A stretch of 64,000 bases of DNA from Caballeronia hypogeia (GTDB lineage: Bacteria > Pseudomonadota > Gammaproteobacteria > Burkholderiales > Burkholderiaceae), in assembly GCF_001544875.2 (NCBI RefSeq), contig NZ_FCOA02000021.1, forward strand, positions 1-64,000. Reading direction: 5' to 3'. The notes beneath the pieces are model-generated. The model made no database searches and had not been told where the DNA came from. It worked only from the letters and a program-made list of their open reading frames with translations. Both the position numbers and the translations under genes were made by a program. Shown here in pieces: positions 18,683 to 27,122 of this stretch (position 1 is its first letter; each line of letters starts with the position of its first letter).

Positions 18683-18691
18683 AGCGGAGGG

Positions 18692-19153
18692 TCAGGGCCG
18701 CTCGATCGGCGTCCCATCCTTGCGCACGAATCGGCCGTCGGCATTCGCGCTCATCATGTCGACATCGGAGCAGGTCGTGAGGTCCTCATACACGCGGCTG
18801 CCGACTTCCAGATACATCGCGGGCGCCCGCGACCGGTTCACCATGTGATGGCCATTGCCGGTTCCCTTCGGAAACGCCGCACAATCACCAGCGCGTAACG
18901 TCGTTTCGCCATCGTCCTCGATCAGCACCAGTTCGCCTGCCAGAACATAAACAAACTCGTCCTCGTGCGAATGCCAGTGACGTTGACTCGACCAGCCGCC
19001 CGGCGGCAGATGCATCAGATTGACGCCGAAGTCCGCGAGCCCGCCAGCCTCGCCTAAACGCTGGCGAATGCGTTCGGCGCAACGCGCATCGAAAGGCGGC
19101 GGATAGCCCGAGCCCTTCACCTCGGGCACGGCGCTGAGATCGATCTTGGGCAT
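18692..19153 (-). CDS. Cupin domain protein
   Basis: This 153-residue protein has a single cupin core: RHWHSHEDEFVYVLAGELVL holds the first motif with two His and a Glu metal ligand, and AFPKGTGNGHH the second. Such proteins bind a metal and act as small dioxygenases, isomerases or sensors. It starts 8 bases after the stop of the upstream methyltransferase gene on the same strand, so the two form an operon. Start chosen at 19153; a longer frame would overlap the methyltransferase. Function unknown. Confidence 0.8.
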   Translation of the reverse strand: MPKIDLSAVPEVKGSGYPPPFDARCAERIRQRLGEAGGLADFGVNLMHLPPGGWSSQRHWHSHEDEFVYVLAGELVLIEDDGETTLRAGDCAAFPKGTGNGHHMVNRSRAPAMYLEVGSRVYEDLTTCSDVDMMSANADGRFVRKDGTPIERP

Positions 19154-19160
19154 GACAGGC

Positions 19161-20021
19161 CTATGTATTCGCCATGAGCAGCTCTTCCGCATTGTCCGGC
19201 GGACGCAGCCCATCTGTTCTGTCGGTGAAGTAGCGTTGCGTCAGATCCGCAGCCGGGATGTGCCGAGCGTCCCTGAAGCCCGCGTCGAGCGCAAGCGCCT
19301 GAATCTCCGCGGGCCTGAAGAAGCTGATGAACGGCGTGCCGCTCGCACGCGCGCCCTTCTCCGCCATCTCCAGACCCGGGCGAACCTCGGCGTCCGCGAG
19401 TTCGAGCGGCAGCAGGAAGGTCATCGCGAACGTCGATCCCGGAGCGAAGCCCGCGACTTCGCGCAACGTGGCCGCGTTCGCTTCCTTCGTCAGATACATG
19501 CTGACGCCGGTCGACACGATCACCGCAGGCTTGTCCTGGTCGAAGCCGCTTGTCACGAGCTTCTCGCGCCACGACTCGCCCGCTTCGAAGTCCACGGGCA
19601 CGAAGCGCAGCCAGTCCGGCACGCCAAAGCCCAGCTCGTTCAGACGCTGACGCTTCCACGCCTGCGGCCCCGGTTGATCGACTTCGAAGATCGTGAGACG
19701 CGACGCAATCTCGGGCCTGCGTTGCGCGAAGCTGTCGAGACCCGCGCCCAGGATCACATATTGCGTGACGCCATCACTCTGTTGCTGCACGACGAGATCA
19801 TCGATGAAGCGCGCCCGCGCGACGATCGATGCGCGAAAGGGCCGCGTGAACTGCGGGTTCATATCGCCGCGCTCGCGCCAGTTCGCCTCGGGCGCGAGCA
19901 TTGCAAGACCGATGGTGTCGTCGAGCACATGTGGCGGCGCGTCGGCCTCGACGTGCAGCGCGCGCCACATCGCGACGCGCGCCGCCGTGCTGTCGGGCGC
20001 CATGTCGAGCTTGTCGTTCAT
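19161..20021 (-). CDS. Class I SAM-dependent methyltransferase (LCM-like)
   Basis: This 286-residue protein matches the TIGR00027/leucine carboxyl methyltransferase-like family: VILGAGLDSFAQRRPE is the SAM-binding glycine loop and IFEVDQPGPQAWKR the acidic end of strand 2. RBS GGGAAGAAC precedes the ATG at 20021. It should methylate a small metabolite, whose identity is not visible. It forms a two-gene operon with the cupin and is divergent from a DMT exporter 101 bases away. Confidence 0.85.
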   Translation of the reverse strand: MNDKLDMAPDSTAARVAMWRALHVEADAPPHVLDDTIGLAMLAPEANWRERGDMNPQFTRPFRASIVARARFIDDLVVQQQSDGVTQYVILGAGLDSFAQRRPEIASRLTIFEVDQPGPQAWKRQRLNELGFGVPDWLRFVPVDFEAGESWREKLVTSGFDQDKPAVIVSTGVSMYLTKEANAATLREVAGFAPGSTFAMTFLLPLELADAEVRPGLEMAEKGARASGTPFISFFRPAEIQALALDAGFRDARHIPAADLTQRYFTDRTDGLRPPDNAEELLMANT

Positions 20022-20122
20022 TGTTCTTCCCGTTTGATCCACCAGCGGAGAATGTCGCACACTTCGCCGTCGACGTCGCGAACACTACAATCGACAGGCA
20101 CACAACCACGAGGACGCGAGAC

Positions 20123-21046
20123 ATGGCGCAGGCGCCGCAGGTCGATCGGGAACGGGGCACATCCAGCCAGCGCGAGCGCCGCTGGCTCACGACCTTCGGC
20201 CCCGTCATATTTCTGCTGCTCTGGTCGGCGGGATTTCCGATCGCGAAGACCGGCCTGCACTATGCGTCGCCGCTGACTTTCCTGTCGATACGCTTCGCGC
20301 TGAGCGTCGGCGTGCTGCTTGCCGTATGCATGTTCAAGCGCCCGCAATGGCCAGGCACCGCGCGCGCATGGACGCATCTCGTCGTCGTCGGCTTTCTCGT
20401 GCAGGTGATGTACTTCGGCCTGAGCTATCTGTCGATGACGGCGGGCATCGCGACTTCCGTGCTCGCGTTGATCGTGTCGTTGCAGCCGATCCTCGTCGGC
20501 GTGCTCGCGCCGAAGTTCGTGGGCGAACGCATTGGCGCGCGGCGTTGGGCCGGTCTGCTGCTCGGACTCGCTGGCGCGGCGGGCGTGATCGTCGCGCGCG
20601 GGCCCCTGCATGCCGAATCGCTCGGGCCCGTGTTGCTCGCGGTGGGCGCGCTCATCGGCATCACCGGCGCGATGCTCTATGAAAAGCGCCTCGGCACGGC
20701 GCAGGACCCGCTGACGTCGAATCTCGTGCAGTACAGCGTCGGCTTCGTGTTCTGCGCGCCCATGGCGCTCGCCTTCGAGCACACGCAAGTGCAATGGACG
20801 CCGACGCTCGTCGCAACGCTCGCGTATCTCGTGATCGGCAATTCGCTGATCGCCATCACGCTGCTGCTCGCGATGACGCGCGCGGGCAAGGTCTCGCAAG
20901 TGGCGTCGCTGTTCTTCTTCGTGCCGCCCGCCGCCGCCGTGCTCGCTTATTTCTTTCTCGGCGAAGTGCTTCCGTCAATGGCATGGTGGGCGATGGGCGT
21001 CGCGGTGCTCGGCGTCGCCATCGCCACATGGACACCGCGCAAGTAG
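20123..21046 (+). CDS. DMT-superfamily (EamA) transporter
   Basis: This 307-residue protein has ten hydrophobic segments arranged as two EamA repeats (VIFLLLWSAGFPIAK in the first; VASLFFFVPPAAAVLAYFFLGE in the second). Relatives export amino acids or metabolites through the inner membrane. GAGGACGCGAG precedes the ATG. Divergent from the methyltransferase-cupin pair and convergent, with a 4-base gap, to the dehydratase gene. Confidence 0.85.
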   Translation: MAQAPQVDRERGTSSQRERRWLTTFGPVIFLLLWSAGFPIAKTGLHYASPLTFLSIRFALSVGVLLAVCMFKRPQWPGTARAWTHLVVVGFLVQVMYFGLSYLSMTAGIATSVLALIVSLQPILVGVLAPKFVGERIGARRWAGLLLGLAGAAGVIVARGPLHAESLGPVLLAVGALIGITGAMLYEKRLGTAQDPLTSNLVQYSVGFVFCAPMALAFEHTQVQWTPTLVATLAYLVIGNSLIAITLLLAMTRAGKVSQVASLFFFVPPAAAVLAYFFLGEVLPSMAWWAMGVAVLGVAIATWTPRK

Positions 21047-21050
21047 CGGC

Positions 21051-22799
21051 TCAGTGCGAATGCTTCGGCACTTCCGCGCCACGGCAGCCGACGAGAAAGT
21101 CGAAGTCGCAGCCTTCGTCGGCTTGCAGCACGTGCTCGACATAGAGCTTGCGATAACCCGTCCGATCCTCCGGAATCTCCTCGCGTGACGCGGCCCACGC
21201 ATCAAGACGCGCGCGGATTTCATCGTCGCCAATGTCGATGTGCAGCGTGCCGCTGTCGCAATCGAGCTCGATCCAGTCGCCGTCGCGCACGATGGCGAGC
21301 GGCCCGCCCGCCCGCGCTTCCGGCGCGACATGCAGCACCACGGTGCCATACGCGGTGCCGCTCATGCGCGCATCCGACACACGCACCATGTCCGTCACGC
21401 CCTGGGCCAGAAGCTTCGGCGGCAAGCCCATGTTGCCGACCTCCGCCATGCCCGGATAACCCTTCGGCCCGCAGTTTTTCATCACGAGCACGGAGTCGGC
21501 GGTGACATCGAGATCGGGATCGGCTATGCGGCGCTTGTAATCGTCGAAGTCTTCGAACACCACCGCGCGGCCGCGATGCTTGAGAAGCGCCGCCGTCGCC
21601 GCCGATGGCTTCAGCACCGCGCCGTTCGGCGCGAGATTGCCGCGCAGCACGCACAAGCCGCCATCGGCGACGAGCGGTTTCGCGATCGGGCGAATCACTT
21701 CGTCGTTATAGAGCGGTGCGTCCTTCACGTTTTCCCATAACGTGTGGCCATTCGCGGTGAGCGCATCGGGATGCGGAATCAGCTTCGCTTCGCCCAGACG
21801 CCGCAGCACGGCAGGCAAACCGCCCGCGTAATAAAACTCTTCCATCAGGAAGCGCCCCGAAGGCTGCAAGTCGACGAGCGTCGGCGTGCCGCGGCCAATG
21901 CGCGTCCAGTCGTCGAGTTCGAGCTTTACGCCGATGCGCCCCGCGATCGCCTTCAGATGGATCGCCGCATTGGTCGAACCGCCGATCGCCGCGTTGGTGC
22001 GGATCGCGTTCTCGAACGCTTCGCGTGTGAGCAGCTTCGAGAGCCGCAAGTCCTCGAGCGCCATCTCGACGATCCGCATGCCCGACAGATGCGCGAGCAC
22101 GTAACGGCGCGAATCGACGGCGGGAATCGCGGCATTGTGCGGCAGCGTGACGCCGAGCGCTTCGGCCATGCACGCCATTGTCGATGCGGTGCCCATGGTG
22201 TTGCAGGTGCCCGTCGAACGCGACATGCCCGCTTCCGCCGACATGAATTCGTGAATCGAAATCTTGCCCGCCTTCACCTGCTCGCTCAATTGCCACACGA
22301 CCGTGCCCGAGCCGATATCGCGCCCTTCGTGCTTGCCGTTCAACATCGGGCCGCCCGATACGACGATCGCCGGGACATCGCAGCTTGCCGCGCCCATCAG
22401 GAGCGCGGGCGTGGTCTTGTCGCAGCCCACGAGCAGCACGACCGCATCGACGGGATTGCCGCGTATCGCTTCCTCCACGTCCATGCTCGCGAGGTTGCGC
22501 GTGAACATCGCGGTGGGCCGCAGATTCGATTCGCCGTTGGAGAACACCGGAAACTCGACAGGAAAGCCGCCCGCCTCGAACACGCCGCGCTTCACGTGCT
22601 CGGCGAGCTTGCGAAAGTGCGAATTGCATGGCGTCAGTTCGGACCACGTATTGCATATGCCGATGATCGGCTTGCCCGCGAACTCGTGATCCGGAATGCC
22701 CTGATTCTTCATCCAGCTTCGATACATGAAGCCGTTCTTGTCGGCGGTGCCGAACCAGGCTGCCGAGCGAAGCTTGGGTTTCGATTCAGGGGCGCTCAT
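21051..22799 (-). CDS. IlvD/Edd-family dehydratase (arabonate-type sugar acid dehydratase)
   Basis: This 582-residue protein carries the Fe-S cysteine motifs of the IlvD/Edd family (GICNTWSELTPCNSH, VGCDKTTPALLMG, STGTCNTMGTASTM). The N-terminal pattern RSAAWFGTADKNGFMYRSWMKNQG is characteristic of pentonate dehydratases such as L-arabonate dehydratase rather than of IlvD itself. It would dehydrate a sugar acid to a 2-keto-3-deoxy acid in the cytosol. It is divergent from a sugar ABC transporter and shares a duplicated operator with it, so transport and catabolism of a pentose or sugar acid are probably co-regulated. Confidence 0.87.
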   Translation of the reverse strand: MSAPESKPKLRSAAWFGTADKNGFMYRSWMKNQGIPDHEFAGKPIIGICNTWSELTPCNSHFRKLAEHVKRGVFEAGGFPVEFPVFSNGESNLRPTAMFTRNLASMDVEEAIRGNPVDAVVLLVGCDKTTPALLMGAASCDVPAIVVSGGPMLNGKHEGRDIGSGTVVWQLSEQVKAGKISIHEFMSAEAGMSRSTGTCNTMGTASTMACMAEALGVTLPHNAAIPAVDSRRYVLAHLSGMRIVEMALEDLRLSKLLTREAFENAIRTNAAIGGSTNAAIHLKAIAGRIGVKLELDDWTRIGRGTPTLVDLQPSGRFLMEEFYYAGGLPAVLRRLGEAKLIPHPDALTANGHTLWENVKDAPLYNDEVIRPIAKPLVADGGLCVLRGNLAPNGAVLKPSAATAALLKHRGRAVVFEDFDDYKRRIADPDLDVTADSVLVMKNCGPKGYPGMAEVGNMGLPPKLLAQGVTDMVRVSDARMSGTAYGTVVLHVAPEARAGGPLAIVRDGDWIELDCDSGTLHIDIGDDEIRARLDAWAASREEIPEDRTGYRKLYVEHVLQADEGCDFDFLVGCRGAEVPKHSH

Positions 22800-22831
22800 G
22801 GTTTTGCTCACTCTGTGAGAAAGACCTATAA

Positions 22832-22910
22832 ATAGCATGACTATATGGACAGCACGTACCGGGAAAACGCTAATCGAAACGTCAAAACACACTGCATATA
22901 GTTTGTCTAT
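22832..22910. promoter_or_regulatory. Duplicated palindromic operator, dehydratase/ABC intergenic region
   Basis: Two ATAG-N5-CTAT sites lie at 22832-22844 and 22898-22910 in opposite orientation. Reading the second on the minus strand, both fit AATAG-N5-CTATATG. They lie 33 and 99 bases upstream of the dehydratase start and more than 220 bases before the ABC operon. The likely binder is the GntR regulator encoded at the end of that operon. Nothing else was recognised up to 23130. Confidence 0.6.
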
Positions 22911-23130
22911 TGAAGTCGACGCGCGGGATACGCATATCCCAATTACTAGTTGAAAACGCGCGCTTCTCGAACCATCCTCTCGCACATTTGTTCGCATCGT
23001 CATCCGCGGCTGTTTCGCCTTTCGATCATGAAAGGCGCAGGCGGATGACGTGCCGTGAAAACCCAGTATCTGAACGCGATCGACGCATGAGTCGACCCAT
23101 CGACCAACGAAGAAGAGACCGGAGGAACAC

Positions 23131-24240
23131 ATGGCGCAGAATCGGGATGACGACGCAAAGGACGGCAACAGCCTCATCAGTTCGGGCCGGCGCGGGCTCA
23201 TGCAGGGCGCGGGCCTTGGCGCCGCGCTGTCGCTGCTCGGCGGCGTCGCGGGCACGGGCGGCCTGATCTCGTCCGCGCAGGCGGCCGAAGCGGCGTTTCC
23301 GCAGCACAAGAAATGGAAGATCGTGTTCGTCAATCACGTGACGACGAATCCGTTCTTCGTCCCCACGCAATATGGCATTCAGGACGCGTGCTCCATGTTC
23401 GGCATGGACTATCAGTGGACCGGCTCGGCCACGTCGGATGCGGGCGAAATGGTGCGCGCGGTGAACTCAGCGATCGCCGCGAAAGCCGATGCGATCGCGG
23501 TGCCTATCGTCGATCCGAATGCATTCGACAAGCCGATCCAGGCGGCGCTCGACGCAGGCATTCCCGTATTCGCTTACAACGCCGATGCGCCGCGCGGCAA
23601 GAGCAATCCGCGTCTCGCGTATATCGGCCAGGATCTGTATCTGTCTGGCTATCAGATGGGCGAGCGCATCGCGAGCCTGATCGACAGCGGCATGGTCGCG
23701 CTGTTCATCGCGACGCCGGGGCAGTTGAACATCCAGCCACGTCTGGATGGCGCGAGCGACGCGATCAAGAAGTCCGGCAAGAAGATCGACATTCAGACCG
23801 TGGCCACGGGCGCGACCGTCAACGAAGAGCTTTCGAAGATCAAGTCCTTCTATCTCGGCCATCAGGACCTGAAAGGCATGTTCGCGGTCGATGCGGGCAG
23901 CACGCAGGGTGTCGCGCAAGTGATGAAGGAATCGAACCTGCCGTCGAAGGGCGTGCACGGCGGCGGCTTCGACTTGCTGCCGCAGACCATCCAGCTCATT
24001 CACGAAGGCTTCCTCGATTTCACCATCGACCAGCAGCCGTATGTGCAGGGCTTCTATACCGTGATGGAAGCGTTCGTGTTCCTGGCATCCGGCGGTCTCG
24101 TGGGTCCCGCGAACATCAACACGGGTCTCAAGTTCGTGACGAAGGACACGGTCGAGCCGTACCTCAATACGTCGACGCGTTATGAAGGCAAGACCACCAA
24201 GCCGCAAATCGTCCCGATGAAAGGCGCGATCAAGTCGTAA
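23131..24240 (+). CDS. Sugar ABC transporter substrate-binding protein
   Basis: This 369-residue periplasmic protein has a Tat-like leader (SGRRGLMQGAGLGAALSLL, cleavage after AQA) and a type 1 periplasmic-binding fold of the ribose/galactose class (WKIVFVNHVTTNPFF near the start, IDQQPYVQGFYTV near the end). It captures a sugar and delivers it to the permease encoded next. CCGGAGGAACAC precedes the ATG. First gene of a four-gene operon with ATG/stop overlaps downstream. Confidence 0.88.
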   Translation: MAQNRDDDAKDGNSLISSGRRGLMQGAGLGAALSLLGGVAGTGGLISSAQAAEAAFPQHKKWKIVFVNHVTTNPFFVPTQYGIQDACSMFGMDYQWTGSATSDAGEMVRAVNSAIAAKADAIAVPIVDPNAFDKPIQAALDAGIPVFAYNADAPRGKSNPRLAYIGQDLYLSGYQMGERIASLIDSGMVALFIATPGQLNIQPRLDGASDAIKKSGKKIDIQTVATGATVNEELSKIKSFYLGHQDLKGMFAVDAGSTQGVAQVMKESNLPSKGVHGGGFDLLPQTIQLIHEGFLDFTIDQQPYVQGFYTVMEAFVFLASGGLVGPANINTGLKFVTKDTVEPYLNTSTRYEGKTTKPQIVPMKGAIKS

Positions 24241-25250
24241 TGAATACAGCGAACGAACCTCGTAAAGCTGAAGCGCCCGCGCGGATCGAGCGTCCGCGCG
24301 GCGCGTGGATGTCACACTGGGCGCCCGAGTTGCGCATCCTGCTGGTCGCCGTGCTGCTCGCGGCGTATTTCCAGTTCGTCAATCACGACTTCCTGCTCTC
24401 CAACGCGAGCCTCGTCAATCTCTCGCAGTATGTTGCGCCGGTGGCGATCATCGCGTTCGGCGAAATCATGCTGATGATCGGCGGCGATATCGATCTTTCC
24501 GCGGGCATGGTGTTCGCGTTCGCGCCTTTCATGATGGTGTTCGCGAACGATGCGGGCGCGCCCATGTGGCTTTCGGTCATCGCAGGGCTCGTCGCCGCCG
24601 CGATCATCGGCTTCGTGAATGGGGCGGTCACCGTGTATCTGCGCCTGCCTTCGTTCGTGACCACGCTCGGCACGCTGTTTCTGATCAACGGCATCACGCT
24701 GACGGTTTCGCGCGGCACACCCGCCGCCACGCCCGGCTCGCCCGAATTCGCATCCGTCATGGGAGCGTGGGGTTACAGCGAGATCATCTGGACCGTGGCG
24801 ATCGCGTTCGTCATGCACGTGCTGTTGCGGCACACGCGCTGGGGTCTGCATACGCAGGCGGCGGGCGCGAATCCGCTCGGCGCGAGCGAAGCGGGCATTC
24901 ACGTGAACCGGCTGCGTCTCGGCAACTTCGTGCTCGCGGCCGTGCTCGCGGGCTTCACCGGCGTGCTCGAAAGCTTTCGCATCACATCCATCGATCCGCA
25001 GGCCGGCGGCAATCAGATCATGTTTCTCGCGGTCGCCGCTGCGGTAATCGGCGGCACGCCGTTGACGGGCGGCTCGGGCACGATCGTGGGCGGTCTGCTG
25101 GGCGCCGCGGTGCTCGGCATTCTGAGCGACGGCTTCACGCTCATCGGCATCAATGCGTTCACGTTCAACATCATTCTCGGAGCCGCGATTCTCGCCGCGA
25201 TGATCTTCAATATTCACGTCGGCCGCATTCGCCGCAGGGGAGCACGGTGA
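24240..25250 (+). CDS. Sugar ABC transporter permease (RbsC type)
   Basis: This 336-residue inner-membrane protein has eight to ten hydrophobic segments and family motifs GEIMLMIGGDIDLSAGM and the C-terminal AAAVIGGTPLTGGSGTI region. It forms the homodimeric channel for the sugar captured by the preceding protein. Its ATG overlaps the preceding stop by one base (TAATG), and its own stop overlaps the ATPase start (TGATG), which indicates tight translational coupling. Confidence 0.9.
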   Translation: MNTANEPRKAEAPARIERPRGAWMSHWAPELRILLVAVLLAAYFQFVNHDFLLSNASLVNLSQYVAPVAIIAFGEIMLMIGGDIDLSAGMVFAFAPFMMVFANDAGAPMWLSVIAGLVAAAIIGFVNGAVTVYLRLPSFVTTLGTLFLINGITLTVSRGTPAATPGSPEFASVMGAWGYSEIIWTVAIAFVMHVLLRHTRWGLHTQAAGANPLGASEAGIHVNRLRLGNFVLAAVLAGFTGVLESFRITSIDPQAGGNQIMFLAVAAAVIGGTPLTGGSGTIVGGLLGAAVLGILSDGFTLIGINAFTFNIILGAAILAAMIFNIHVGRIRRRGAR

Positions 25251-26056
25251 TGGCAGAACCGCAAACCGCTCCTGTTTCCACGGCGGATCTGGCGCTGCGC
25301 GGCGACAATCTCGTCAAGCGTTTCGGCGCGGTCACGGCGCTCGACGGCGTGTCGCTCACGCTCGGCAAAGGCGAGATTCTCGGCATTCTCGGCGACAACG
25401 GCGCGGGCAAATCGACGCTCGTGAAAATCCTCACGGGCTTTCATCAGCAGACCAGCGGCACGCTGCACATGCACGGCGAGGAAACGCTGCTCAAGTCGGT
25501 CGACCATGCGCGCACACTCGGCATCGAATGCGTGTATCAGGATCTCGCGCTCGCGAATTCGCTGTCGATCTACCACAACATGTTTCTCAATCGCGAGATC
25601 CTGCGGCGCGGACCGGCCAGTCTCCTGCGTCTCGTCGATCACAAGCAGATGCGCGAACGCGCGGCGCATCTGCTCGAAGATATCGGCGTGCACGTGCCTT
25701 CGGTCGATCTGCCCGTCGAGCGCTTGTCCGGCGGGCAACGGCAGGCCATCGCGGTGGCGCGCGCGGTGCATTCGAACGCGAAGATCCTGCTGCTCGACGA
25801 ACCGCTTGCCGCGATGGGCGCACGCGAGGCCGCGCTTATCATCGATCTCGTCATGCGCCTGAAGGAGAAAGGCGGGCTCTCGATCATCATGATCATGCAC
25901 AACTACGCGCAGACGCTCGATATCGCGGACCGTATCATGCTGATGCAGCGCGGCCGCGTGACCTACGAGCAGCGCAGCGCCAATACATCGGTCGCGGAGC
26001 TGATGGATATCGTGAGGCGGGAATATCGGGCGATGCGCGCAACCACGGCGCATTAG
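25250..26056 (+). CDS. Sugar ABC transporter ATP-binding protein (single domain)
   Basis: This 268-residue cytosolic ATPase has Walker A GDNGAGKST (residues 48-56), Q-loop YQDLALANSL, signature LSGGQRQ and Walker B ILLLDEP. It energises the neighbouring permease. Most ribose-class importers use a two-domain ATPase of about 500 residues; this one has a single domain and would work as a homodimer. The ATG overlaps the permease stop. Confidence 0.9.
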   Translation: MAEPQTAPVSTADLALRGDNLVKRFGAVTALDGVSLTLGKGEILGILGDNGAGKSTLVKILTGFHQQTSGTLHMHGEETLLKSVDHARTLGIECVYQDLALANSLSIYHNMFLNREILRRGPASLLRLVDHKQMRERAAHLLEDIGVHVPSVDLPVERLSGGQRQAIAVARAVHSNAKILLLDEPLAAMGAREAALIIDLVMRLKEKGGLSIIMIMHNYAQTLDIADRIMLMQRGRVTYEQRSANTSVAELMDIVRREYRAMRATTAH

Positions 26057-26077
26057 ATATCTTTCAAGCCGCAGCGC

Positions 26078-26821
26078 ATGGATTACCGCAATCCCAAGCA
26101 ACGCAAGAGCATGCACGGACGCATCGTGCAGGAGCTCGGCATGCAGATCGTGAGTGGCGCCATCAGGCCTGGCGAGCGGCTGCCCGCCGAACCCACGCTG
26201 TGCGAAACCTATGGCGTGAGCCGTCCGGTGCTGCGCGAGGCGACGCGCGTGCTGGTCGCGAAGGGGCTGGTCGTGTCGAAACCGCGCGTGGGCAGCGTCG
26301 TGCGCGCGCGCGAAGAGTGGCACATGCTCGACCCCGACGTGCTGGTGTGGACCATCAGCCATCTTCCCGAAGGCGAATTCTTCCAGTCGCTCATGACGGT
26401 GCGGCAGATCATCGAGCCCGCCGCCGCCGCGCTCGCGGCCATCTCCGCCACTGACGAAGACATTGCGCGCATAGGCGCTGCGTTCGAGCGCATGGAACGC
26501 GCGCAGACCGCCGCCGAACTGCTCGATCCCGACCTCGCGTTTCATCGCGCGATCATGACGGCAACGCATAACGACATGCTCGGGTACATCGGCAACATGC
26601 TGTCGCTTGCGCTGACCGAGTCGATCAAGCTCACGAGCCGTCATCCGAACACGCATGCGCTGTCGTTGCCGCGTCACAAGGCGATCTTCACGGCGATCGC
26701 GAATCGCGACGCCCTCGCGGCGCGGCAGGCGAGCGTCGTGCAACTGGATAACGCGCGCGCCGACGCGAATTCCATTCTTGGCGGCGCGCCGCTCGGGGCC
26801 GATCGCACATCGTCCACGTAA
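26078..26821 (+). CDS. GntR family regulator, FadR subfamily
   Basis: This 247-residue regulator has an N-terminal GntR winged helix (LPAEPTLCETYGVSRPVLREATRVLVAKGLV) and a C-terminal FCD ligand domain (VRQIIEPAAAALAA, FHRAIMTATHN). It is the last gene of the ABC transporter operon, 21 bases behind the ATPase. It probably controls the transporter and the divergent dehydratase through the paired ATAG-N5-CTAT sites, with the sugar acid or keto-deoxy product as effector. That assignment is inference. Confidence 0.85.
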   Translation: MDYRNPKQRKSMHGRIVQELGMQIVSGAIRPGERLPAEPTLCETYGVSRPVLREATRVLVAKGLVVSKPRVGSVVRAREEWHMLDPDVLVWTISHLPEGEFFQSLMTVRQIIEPAAAALAAISATDEDIARIGAAFERMERAQTAAELLDPDLAFHRAIMTATHNDMLGYIGNMLSLALTESIKLTSRHPNTHALSLPRHKAIFTAIANRDALAARQASVVQLDNARADANSILGGAPLGADRTSST

Positions 26822-26903
26822 GAACGACCGGATTTATTCCGTCGTAACGTTTTCGCGCGGAAGTTTTATCTCAAGATTTCCGCCTCCCCTCCGTAAACCC
26901 TAT

Positions 26904-26928
26904 TGAGACCGGCTTGAATGCGGTCTCA
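26904..26928. promoter_or_regulatory. Inverted repeat before the glycosidase lipoprotein gene
   Basis: TGAGACCG and CGGTCTCA (8 bp each, perfect) flank a 9-base spacer. No T-run follows, so it may be an operator or an mRNA hairpin as easily as a terminator of the ABC operon. Apart from this, the 301 bases between 26822 and 27122 show nothing recognisable. Confidence 0.4.
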
Positions 26929-27122
26929 TCTTCGCCCCTTCCTTCCAGCAGCACCTCTCGTGGAACGGCTCTCAGGGGTTCTTTCGACGAGCATTCCACA
27001 CGTCCTCGCGCCCGCGCGGGATGAAGGTCCATGACCGGTCCGTTCGCTTCAGGCTGACGACCCGGGAGACGTGCGCCTACTTCGTGGACAGCGATGTTGA
27101 CCATTCAGTAGCGCGTGTTGCA

